The position numbers were made by a program, and so were the translations under genes. Shown here in pieces: positions 57,316 through 64,000 of a stretch of DNA of 64,000 bases (positions are counted from its first letter, which is position 1; every line of letters starts with the position of its first letter). The stretch spans positions 1-64,000 of the forward strand of contig JAJDUG010000027.1 of the NCBI GenBank assembly GCA_022826755.1, written 5' to 3'. Below the pieces are notes generated by a model, which searched no databases, was not told the DNA's origin, and saw only the letters and a program-made list of their open reading frames with translations. Source of the DNA: Acidobacteriota bacterium (GTDB lineage: Bacteria > Acidobacteriota > Terriglobia > Versatilivoradales > Versatilivoraceae).

Positions 57316-58365
57316 ATGCCGGAATTCATGCAAGCCGTTGTGTTTCATGCTCCCTGGGACATGAAGCTGGAGAGACTGCCCAGGCCCGAACCGGCGCCGG
57401 GAGAGGTGCTGGTCAAGATGAAGGCGGTCGGCATCTGCGGCAGCGACGTCCACGGGTTCACCGGGGAGAGCGGCCGCCGGGCGCCCGGCATGGTCATGGG
57501 GCACGAAGCCGCCGGCGAGGTGGTTGCCCGGGGAGCAGGCGTCCGGGCTCCGGCCATTGGCGACCCTGTGACCATCTACAACATCATCGCCCATACGCCC
57601 CCTGACCCCGACGAAGGAGACCCCTCCTTCCTCGACAAGAAGATGATCGGCGTCAACCTGGCCAAGCGTGGAGCCATGGCCGAGTTCCTGGCGGTACCCG
57701 CGGAGAACGCGATTTCGCTTCCCCCGGGAATTCCTCCCGAGATCGGGCTGCTGGCCGAACCCCTGGCCGTGGTGACCCGCGGCTGGCGTCGGCTGGAGAG
57801 GCTTGGGGTCCGTCCCTCGCGGTTGGCCATCGTCGGAGCCGGAACCATTGGGCTGGCGGCCGTCCTGATGGCGCGCGCCAGGGAGCTTTCCCGAACCGTG
57901 GTGCTGGATACGGTGGCCGAGAAGGCCGATCGCGCCGTCGAGTTCGGGGCTGGTGCCGTTCGGGTGGCTTCCTCCGGACAGCCGGCCGGGGAATCGGCGG
58001 AAGTCGATTCCCTCCTGGAAGGGAAGCCGGAGGTCGTCATCGATGCCGTGGGGACGCGGGAGTCGTTCTCCCTGTGCCTGGCTCTGGTGGAGGCCGGAGG
58101 AACGCTGCTGCTGATCGGGAACCTGGCCAAGGCGGTCTCGTTGCCGTTGCAGGATGCGGTCAGCAACGAGGTGTGCCTGGTCGGGACCTACGGCTTCGAC
58201 CGCAGCGATTTTGCGGCGGCCGTGGGGGTTCTGCCCGACATCAAGTCCGAGTTGTCGACCTTTATCGAAGGCCGCTGTCACCTGAGCGAGACGCCACAGG
58301 TCATGACTTCGTTGGCCAGGGGAGAGAGCCGGGCGTTGAAGACGGTCATCGTCTTCAAGGATTGA
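57316..58365 (+). CDS. Zinc-type alcohol/polyol dehydrogenase family protein
   Basis: Medium-chain dehydrogenase/reductase of 349 residues, threonine/sorbitol dehydrogenase-like. Catalytic zinc ligands C41 (GICGSD) and H63-E64 (GHEAAGEV) are present, and the Rossmann motif is VGAGTIGLAAVLMA. The usual four-Cys structural zinc lobe is absent, replaced by NIIAHTPPDPDEGDPSFLD. ATG 57316 is preferred to GTG 57310. It is divergent from the flavoreductase (240-nt gap without a clear promoter) and converges on the DUF1553 gene with 5 nt between stops. The substrate is unknown. Confidence 0.87.
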   Translation: MPEFMQAVVFHAPWDMKLERLPRPEPAPGEVLVKMKAVGICGSDVHGFTGESGRRAPGMVMGHEAAGEVVARGAGVRAPAIGDPVTIYNIIAHTPPDPDEGDPSFLDKKMIGVNLAKRGAMAEFLAVPAENAISLPPGIPPEIGLLAEPLAVVTRGWRRLERLGVRPSRLAIVGAGTIGLAAVLMARARELSRTVVLDTVAEKADRAVEFGAGAVRVASSGQPAGESAEVDSLLEGKPEVVIDAVGTRESFSLCLALVEAGGTLLLIGNLAKAVSLPLQDAVSNEVCLVGTYGFDRSDFAAAVGVLPDIKSELSTFIEGRCHLSETPQVMTSLARGESRALKTVIVFKD

Positions 58366-58370
58366 ATGGC

Positions 58371-60713
58371 CTAATCGATCCGGAGGAATTCCTCCCTGTT
58401 GAGGAGGTTCCCGCAGAAGCGCATCAGGGCATCGGTTATGGGGGGATTCAAGCCCGCCGAATCCTTCCGAGGAGGGGAGGCCCCGGTGGCCGGGCCGTTT
58501 CTCGAGGCCGCCTCCAGAAGTCCCATCGCCTCCCGCCTTTCCCGTTCCGTAGGCACCCTCGCCAGGGTCAATCGCCAAGCCAGATCGACCTGCCGGGAGG
58601 CGTCCTTCCCCGCCTCCCGCACCAGGCGGGAAGCCAGGTTGCGGGCCTGGCGGTTCAGGCCCTGGCGGTTCAGTTTCCAGAACGTTTCAGGGCTTTCATT
58701 GCCGGCGTTTTTGACAGGACAGCCGTTCAGGGCCTGGTCGGCGGTTGCGTGGTGGAACCGTGAAGGAGCCCGTCGGGACAAGAGGTAGATCCCGCGGCGA
58801 CGGCCCTCCGTCGGATCGCCGGAGGCGGGCCACCGAGTCTTCATTTGGGAGGTAGCCCCTTCCACTTCCGCCAAGGGTGGAATGGCCGGGCGGCCTCCCA
58901 TCTTCAGATTCAGAGAGCCCGACACCTGGTGGATGGCATCCCAGATGGCCGTCCTCTCCAACCTGCGTGGATTCATGCGCCACCAGTAGCGATTCAAGGG
59001 ATCTCGCCGCCGGTGCCTGCCCGAGGTGAACCGGCTGGCCCTCCGATAGGTGTCCGACAGCATGACCAGCCGATGCATCGATTTTACGCTCCAACCCTGA
59101 TCCACGAACCGGCAGGCGAGCCAGTCCAGCAGTTCCCGATGGACGGGGGAGCCTCCCTGGCGGCCGAAGTCGCCGGCGCTGCGCACCAGGCCTTGTCCGA
59201 AGTGGCCCTGCCAGATGCGGTTGACCATGACCCGGGCAGTCAGGGGGTGGGTCGGCTCCGTCAGCCAGAGGGCCAGTTGTTTGCGATATTGGGGGCCGTT
59301 GGGTTGCCGGGACAACCTGGCCGGGACGGCGTCATGCCTGAGGGCCCGGGGCAGTCCGGGGTGTACGGGAAATTGCTTGCCTGCCAGTTCCCCGAGTTTC
59401 AGCAGGTGGGTTTCAGGAATCAACTCCGTCTTCAATCCGGCCAGCACCGTGGCTGACGGCACATCGTAAAAACCGTCGTAGTCGACCTTGTGGGCCAACC
59501 CTTTGGCAGGAATAAGCACAGCCGCCTTGGCCAGCTTTCGGGTCAGCTCCTTGTGGCGCTCGGCCTCCTCGGGAGCAAGGTGCTCCTCAATGTTCAGCTC
59601 GCGGCGCATCCGGGCCAGAGGAGCCGCCAATTCCGTCTCGCGGGCGGACCGTTCTTCCGCGGGAGTCTCGTAGGACTGCACCACCTCCGCGGGATAGTCC
59701 TGTTTCCTGGTTTCGACGACTCGATCCCTTATATTTCCTGCAAACCTCAGGTAAGCGTCTCTGGCCTCCACCAGGGCAATCGACAGGTGGTAGGCTTCGT
59801 CACGGTGACCCATGGTGGTCGACGCGACAACCGGAATGGTTGAGGGCCGGCTGGCGGCGAAGATCGCCTGCAGCCGGAAGTAGTCTTGCTGGGAGAAAGG
59901 GTCGGATCGGTGGTCGTGGCAACGGGCGCATTCCAGGGTCAATCCGAGGAATGAAGACGCCGTCTTGTCGACAACCCTTGTCAGCCAGCGGTAGCGGGCG
60001 GCTTCGGCGTCCAGTTCTGCCTCGCCGCCTCCGGGCCCAAGGGCGAAGATGGTGGTTCCGATCCAGGCTTCCAGGTGCTCCAGCTTCTCGGGAGAGAGGT
60101 CGTAGAAGCCTTCCAGTTCGAGATTGTTGGGAAAGAGCTCGTCTCCGGCGATCTGCTCCTGAACGAAGCGGTCGTAGGGCTTGTCCTCGTTGAAGGACTT
60201 GATCACGTAGTCCCGATAGCGCCAGGCGTTGGGATGGTAGTCGTCGGTGTCCGTTCTGCTGTCGGCGTACCCGACCACGTTCAGCCAGTGGCGCCCCCAG
60301 CGTTCCCCATATCGGGGCGATTCGAGCAGTTCCTCGATGAGTCTTTCGTAGGCGTCCGGCGATTCATCCCGCAGGAAGCGCTCGGATTGGGCGGGAGTCG
60401 GAGGCAGGCCCCACAGATCGAAGGTGGCGCGGCGCAGCAGGACGGACCTGGTGGCGGCGGGAGCGGGATCGAGACCCTTCTCCCGGAGCTTCGCCAGCAC
60501 GAACGCATCGATGGGGTTGGAAGGCCGGCTGCCTTCCTTCAGCCGGGGGACCTGGGGCTGCCGGAGCTTCTGGAAGGACCACCAGGAAGCCTGGCCCGCG
60601 CCAGGGCGGGCGGCGGAGAGGGTGGAGGATGCTACCCAGTTTTGTGAAAGCAGGGCGGCCAAGGTGATGGTGGCCGCGGCTAAAACTGTCTGCCGGCAGG
60701 TGCCGTACCGCAT
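58371..60713 (-). CDS. DUF1549/DUF1553 domain protein with one c-type heme motif
   Basis: Large exported protein of 780 residues common in planctomycetes, verrucomicrobia and Solibacter-like acidobacteria. Signal peptide (TVLAAATITLAALLSQNW). The DUF1549 half has LRRATFDLWGLPPTPAQ and ERWGRHWLNVVGYADS; a CARCH heme-binding motif lies in FLGLTLECARCHDHRSDPF. The DUF1553 half has LTARVMVNRIWQGHFGQGLVR. The family's usual VSCP-type segment near the C-terminus is altered. The function is unproven; a role in polysaccharide breakdown or envelope is often suggested. It is last of a four-gene minus-strand set. Confidence 0.88.
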   Translation of the reverse strand: MRYGTCRQTVLAAATITLAALLSQNWVASSTLSAARPGAGQASWWSFQKLRQPQVPRLKEGSRPSNPIDAFVLAKLREKGLDPAPAATRSVLLRRATFDLWGLPPTPAQSERFLRDESPDAYERLIEELLESPRYGERWGRHWLNVVGYADSRTDTDDYHPNAWRYRDYVIKSFNEDKPYDRFVQEQIAGDELFPNNLELEGFYDLSPEKLEHLEAWIGTTIFALGPGGGEAELDAEAARYRWLTRVVDKTASSFLGLTLECARCHDHRSDPFSQQDYFRLQAIFAASRPSTIPVVASTTMGHRDEAYHLSIALVEARDAYLRFAGNIRDRVVETRKQDYPAEVVQSYETPAEERSARETELAAPLARMRRELNIEEHLAPEEAERHKELTRKLAKAAVLIPAKGLAHKVDYDGFYDVPSATVLAGLKTELIPETHLLKLGELAGKQFPVHPGLPRALRHDAVPARLSRQPNGPQYRKQLALWLTEPTHPLTARVMVNRIWQGHFGQGLVRSAGDFGRQGGSPVHRELLDWLACRFVDQGWSVKSMHRLVMLSDTYRRASRFTSGRHRRRDPLNRYWWRMNPRRLERTAIWDAIHQVSGSLNLKMGGRPAIPPLAEVEGATSQMKTRWPASGDPTEGRRRGIYLLSRRAPSRFHHATADQALNGCPVKNAGNESPETFWKLNRQGLNRQARNLASRLVREAGKDASRQVDLAWRLTLARVPTERERREAMGLLEAASRNGPATGASPPRKDSAGLNPPITDALMRFCGNLLNREEFLRID

Positions 60714-60756
60714 CCCGGGCGCTCCCTGGGTTCGGAAAGGGGATTTCAGGTCGATT

Positions 60757-61266
60757 TCAGGGGGAGGGTGTCCGCTGCAACCTGAAGTTGGAGCGGCTCC
60801 AGTGCCGCTTTTTTCGCCGCTCCTGAAAGATGAAGTACACAACGCCGTCCTTGGGGGACAGGTACACCCTCATGGTTCCGTCCCAGAGATGCTTTTCCTC
60901 CTGATAGCGGGCCAGGCCCGTCCGGCTGTGCTGGCGCTCCTTGGCAGGAGCCAGCTTGACCGCCGTGGAACGGAGCAGGTGCGTTCCCACCAACGGGACC
61001 TCGGCGGCATCCAGGGCCGGGTCTTGTCCGGCCGACTCCCTGACCTCGGCCTTCACCGTCCCGTTCAAGGAGAAAATCAGCCGGCGGGCCGGAGCCTCCC
61101 CCTTGACTTCCAGGTGATAGCGGGCGGGTGGCAGCCGGATGCCCTCGGCCGTGGCCAGGGCTACGGGGATCCGCATCCTGCCCTTGTAGAAAGGGGACTC
61201 CTCGCCGGTCGCGGCAAGCACGGCCGGGAAGAGCAGCAGCAAGGTCAGGGGTCGAAAACGCATCAC
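60757..61266 (-). CDS. Small exported protein of unknown function
   Basis: A 169-residue protein with a signal peptide (PLTLLLLFPAVLAATGEE) and a basic C-terminus. The mature part looks beta-rich (RYHLEVKGEAPARRLIFSL), with no motif I recognise and no cysteine. It is placed between DUF1501 (47 nt upstream) and DUF1553 (43 nt downstream), so likely cotranscribed with them. It may be an accessory to that cassette. Confidence 0.65.
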   Translation of the reverse strand: MMRFRPLTLLLLFPAVLAATGEESPFYKGRMRIPVALATAEGIRLPPARYHLEVKGEAPARRLIFSLNGTVKAEVRESAGQDPALDAAEVPLVGTHLLRSTAVKLAPAKERQHSRTGLARYQEEKHLWDGTMRVYLSPKDGVVYFIFQERRKKRHWSRSNFRLQRTPSP

Positions 61267-61313
61267 ATGAACCGCAGAATCGGCCCGGCCGCGGCCGGCC
61301 TGCTCCGAGCCGG

Positions 61314-62768
61314 CTAGCCGGCCAGCAGCCGTTTGGCCACGCTGTGGTTCCCGTCCTCTCCGACGCCGGTCAGGCGTTTTTCCAGTCCGGAAACCTTGAC
61401 GTTCAGTTTGTGGTGGTCCAGTCCCAGCAGTTCGAGCATGGTGGCATGCATGTCGTGGACATGGACCTTGTCTTCGGCCGCGTAGAAGCCCAGCTCATCG
61501 GTGGCTCCGATGGCCTTGCCTCCCTTGATGCCTCCTCCGGCCATGACCACCGAGAAGCCGTAGGGGCTGTGGTCCCGTCCCTCCTTGCCCTGCATGATGG
61601 GGGTGCGGCCGAACTCGCCGGCGAGGACCACCAGGGTGCTGTCCAGCATGCCGCGTTGTTTCAGGTCAGCCAGAAGACCCGCCACCGGGCCATCCGTCTT
61701 GATGGCATTTTCACGATGATTCTTGTCGCACTCTCCGTGCCCGTCCCAGTCGCTGTTGTAGAGGTGGACAAAGCGAACTCCGCGCTCGACCATCCTGCGT
61801 GACAGCAGGCACATCCGTCCGAAGTTGGCCGTCTCCTGGGTGTCCAGGCCGTACAACCTGTTGATGTGCCCGGGCTCCCGGCTCAGGTCGATCAATTCGG
61901 GACCGGCCATCTGCATGCGGAAGGCCAGTTCGTAGTTCCTGATCCTGGCCGCCAGGCTGCTGTCGTCCGAGCGGTCGGCCAGGTGTCGCTGGTTCCATTG
62001 CTTGAGCTGGCTCAGGATGGCCTGTTGGTTCTCCTGACTGACCGGACCGGGAGGCTGCAGATTCTCCAGGGCCGCTCCCTGGGTGGAAAGCACGGTTCCC
62101 TGGTAGACGGCCGGCAGGAAGCCCGACCCGATCACCGACTTGCTGTTGCGCATGTAGTCGTCGGCCATCACCATGTAGGCCGGCAGGTTGTCGGTCTCGC
62201 TCCCCAGGCCGTAGAGCACCCATGCCCCCATGCTGGGTTGTCCCATCAGCAGCGACCCCGTGTGAATGATGGTGATGGCGGGACCGTGGATGAAGGACTC
62301 GTGGTAGCAGGAGCGGATGACCGCGAGGTCGTCGGCGAATTCCGAGAGCTTCGGAAAAAGGTCGGAGATTTCCAGCCCGGATTGGCCGTGCTTCCTGAAA
62401 ACACGTCGCGTCCCCATCAGCCTGGATTCCTCCGCCTTGATCTGGGCCAGGCCGATGCCCTTCTTCAAGTAGCTGGGAGGAAGATACTGGCCGTCGTATT
62501 TCTGCAGCTCGGGTTTCGGATCGAAGGTTTCGAGTTGGCTGGGGCCGCCTTGCAGGAAGATGAAGATGACGCTCTTGGCCTTGGCCGCGAAGTGGGGGGG
62601 CTTGACGCGCAAGGGGTTGTAGGCCGCGGCGGCCGGAGCATCGGCTCTGGCCGATTCCGCCTGCAGCATGCAGTTGAGGGCCAGTCCCCCGAATCCCAGC
62701 CCGGACCGGGTCAGGAATTCACGCCGCGAACTGACGGTGGCGCGGCGGTTGCAGGAATAGGGATTCAT
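61314..62768 (-). CDS. DUF1501 family protein with Tat signal (sulfatase-like fold)
   Basis: Exported protein of 484 residues of the alkaline-phosphatase/sulfatase superfamily. A twin-arginine signal is at the N-terminus (SRREFLTRSGLGFGGLAL). Motifs include IFIFLQGGPSQLETFDPKP, VLAGEFGRTPIMQG, RDHSPYGFSVVMAGGGI and HDMHATMLELLGLDHH. It is found almost always beside DUF1553 proteins, as here on both sides. The absence of the sulfatase CxPxR motif argues against a classical sulfatase. The enzymatic role is unproven. Confidence 0.93.
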   Translation of the reverse strand: MNPYSCNRRATVSSRREFLTRSGLGFGGLALNCMLQAESARADAPAAAAYNPLRVKPPHFAAKAKSVIFIFLQGGPSQLETFDPKPELQKYDGQYLPPSYLKKGIGLAQIKAEESRLMGTRRVFRKHGQSGLEISDLFPKLSEFADDLAVIRSCYHESFIHGPAITIIHTGSLLMGQPSMGAWVLYGLGSETDNLPAYMVMADDYMRNSKSVIGSGFLPAVYQGTVLSTQGAALENLQPPGPVSQENQQAILSQLKQWNQRHLADRSDDSSLAARIRNYELAFRMQMAGPELIDLSREPGHINRLYGLDTQETANFGRMCLLSRRMVERGVRFVHLYNSDWDGHGECDKNHRENAIKTDGPVAGLLADLKQRGMLDSTLVVLAGEFGRTPIMQGKEGRDHSPYGFSVVMAGGGIKGGKAIGATDELGFYAAEDKVHVHDMHATMLELLGLDHHKLNVKVSGLEKRLTGVGEDGNHSVAKRLLAG

Positions 62769-62822
62769 GGCTTTCCTCCCAAGCTGAGGAGATCCGGGTC
62801 GTGATTCGTTTCCGCCCCGGTG

Positions 62823-64000
62823 TCAATCGATGTAGAAGAACTCGCTCAAGTTGAACATCGCCAGGCAAAGCTGAGTCAAGGCCTCCCTGTGCCCAGTCGC
62901 GGGTTCGGCATCTTCGCCGGAGGGATGCGATGCCCGACTTCCATTGCTCGAAGCCAGTCTTGACAACAGCGTGATTGCCTCCTGCCTTTCGTCGGCCGTC
63001 GGCGGCCTGGCCAGCACCAGCTTCCAGGCCAGCTCCACTTGGTCTTCGGGACCGGGGCCGGCTTCGCGAACCAGGCGGTCCGCCAGCACCCGGGCCTGCC
63101 TGAAGGAGGCGTCGTTGTTCATGGACCAGAGAGCCTGGGGGGCGACCGTGGTCACTTCCCGTCCCGCGCAGCTCACCGAGGAGTTGGGCACGTCGAACTT
63201 GTCGAACATGGGGAAGGTGAAGTTGCGACGGGCCAGGATGTAGACGCCGCGGCGCCTGCCGGCGGCAGGGTTTTCCGATACGGCCCACCAGGGCTTGATG
63301 CGCAGCGAGCTCATTTCGACCTTGGAGAGCGGGGGAATGGCGGGCCGTCCGCCCATGGCCGGGTTCAGGTTGCCGGCCACCGCATGCAGCGAATCCCACA
63401 CCGCCTCTCCTTCCAGGCGGCGGCGGTTCATGCGCCACAGCAAGCGATTCTCGGGATCCTGCTGCCGATGGGGGGCGCTGGTGTAGCGGCTGTCCCGCCG
63501 GTAGGCGTCCGAGAGCATGATCAGGCGGTGCATCGCCTTGACGCTCCATCCCCGGTCGACGAACTCGGTGGCCAGCCAGTCCAGCAATTCGGGGTGGGAG
63601 GGCCGGTCGCCCTGGCGTCCGAAGTCGTTCGAGGTGCGGACGAGGCCGTGTCCGAAATGGCCCTGCCAGATGCGGTTGACCATGACCCGCGCCGTGAGCG
63701 GATGGGTGGGACGTGTCAGCCAGAGCGCGAATTGCTTGCGGTAGCGCGGGCCGTAGGGCCCCATGGACAGCGTGTCGGGAACACTGCTGCCGCGCAAGGC
63801 GGCCGGCAGCCCCGGATGGACGATCTCCCTCTTCAGCGACAGCTCGCCGCGGTTCAACAGGTAGGTGTCGGGGACCAGCTCGGGCTTGAGGTGTCCCAGA
63901 ACCGTGGCCGAGGGCACGTCGAAGAATCCCTGGTATTTCACCCGGTGCGAAGCGTCCTGCACGGGGACGTCCAGCACGGCCCTGGCCAGCATGCGGAGGT
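62823..64000 (-). CDS. DUF1553 domain protein, 5' end outside the window
   Basis: The C-terminal 390 or so residues of a second DUF1549/DUF1553 protein; the reading frame is still open at the right edge. Segments LTARVMVNRIWQGHFGHGLVR and FVDRGWSVKAMHRLIMLSDAYRR closely parallel the first copy at 58.4-60.7 kb, so the two are paralogues. This copy keeps the family's VSCAGREVTTVAPQALWSMNN segment, which the other has lost. It is first of the four-gene set, 54 nt upstream of DUF1501. Confidence 0.9.
   Translation of the reverse strand, partial: LRMLARAVLDVPVQDASHRVKYQGFFDVPSATVLGHLKPELVPDTYLLNRGELSLKREIVHPGLPAALRGSSVPDTLSMGPYGPRYRKQFALWLTRPTHPLTARVMVNRIWQGHFGHGLVRTSNDFGRQGDRPSHPELLDWLATEFVDRGWSVKAMHRLIMLSDAYRRDSRYTSAPHRQQDPENRLLWRMNRRRLEGEAVWDSLHAVAGNLNPAMGGRPAIPPLSKVEMSSLRIKPWWAVSENPAAGRRRGVYILARRNFTFPMFDKFDVPNSSVSCAGREVTTVAPQALWSMNNDASFRQARVLADRLVREAGPGPEDQVELAWKLVLARPPTADERQEAITLLSRLASSNGSRASHPSGEDAEPATGHREALTQLCLAMFNLSEFFYID

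Overview
The window is a dense, GC-rich stretch of a Gram-negative bacterial chromosome carrying about 50 protein genes. No rRNA, tRNA, CRISPR array, prophage or transposase gene was seen. The envelope genes (BamA, Skp, LolCD, FabZ-LpxA-LpxI) show an outer membrane with lipid A. The DUF1549/DUF1553 plus DUF1501 cassette, the corrinoid/UroD methyl-transfer pair and the general gene repertoire fit Acidobacteriota (Solibacter-like) best. A planctomycete, poribacterial or other deep-branching relative is not excluded. No marker gene in the window fixes the phylum.

Layout. 0.2-3.4 kb: an enolase-superfamily enzyme facing a corrinoid protein and a UroD-type methyltransferase. 4-13 kb: archaeal-type phosphoglycerate mutase, pyruvate carboxylase, an orphan polysaccharide-type ABC permease, an exported TonB-C-like protein, a metallo-hydrolase/O-methyltransferase pair and a dCMP deaminase with an extra N-terminal domain. 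13-19.5 kb (minus strand): a rhomboid protease, then glycolate oxidase glcD-glcE-glcF and a degenerate methyltransferase-like gene. 19.7-36.5 kb (plus strand): a long, tightly packed run ribH-nusB-lysS-lolC-lolD-clpC-bamA-(beta-propeller)-skp-fabZ-lpxA-lpxI-(Gfo/Idh)-tonB-like. It links translation, lipoprotein export, proteolysis, outer-membrane protein assembly and lipid A synthesis. lpxD and lpxB, usual members of such clusters, are missing. 36.8-42 kb: trkA-trkH and a PcrA/UvrD helicase. 42-50.5 kb: NhaC-type antiporter, Lon, hydrolase, TlpA-like thioredoxin, parvulin isomerase and threonine synthase. 50.7-58.4 kb: TsaD, ribosomal protein L28, pabB-rel-ridA, an exported flavoprotein reductase and a zinc-type dehydrogenase. 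58.4-64 kb: a DUF1553 / small secreted protein / DUF1501 / DUF1553 cassette that runs off the right edge.

The most unusual structure is non-coding. Five intergenic gaps (left edge, 3.5-3.9, 15.2-15.6, 43.6-43.9 and 50.5-50.7 kb) hold copies of one dispersed repeat family about 180-390 bp long. Full copies begin and end with the same short word (TTCAGGCAAGC and variants) in direct orientation. They carry a conserved GC hairpin near one end, an internal module of ATTCGTG-type words and, at the other end, CTTCGTG words followed by a TGGATAACTCTTTT tract. The middles vary between copies. One terminus supplies the stop codon of tsaD, and another copy abuts the start of glcF. A separate 128-bp element with 22-bp inverted ends, MITE-like in form, sits on the stop codon of the tonB-like gene.

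Other points worth attention are the degenerate P-loop-like domain on the dCMP deaminase, an apparently exported NqrF-like reductase without its iron-sulfur domain, clpC and a beta-propeller gene placed inside the envelope operon, and the paralogous DUF1553 pair flanking DUF1501. Several convergent gene pairs overlap or nearly touch at their 3' ends, and no convincing intrinsic terminators were seen.
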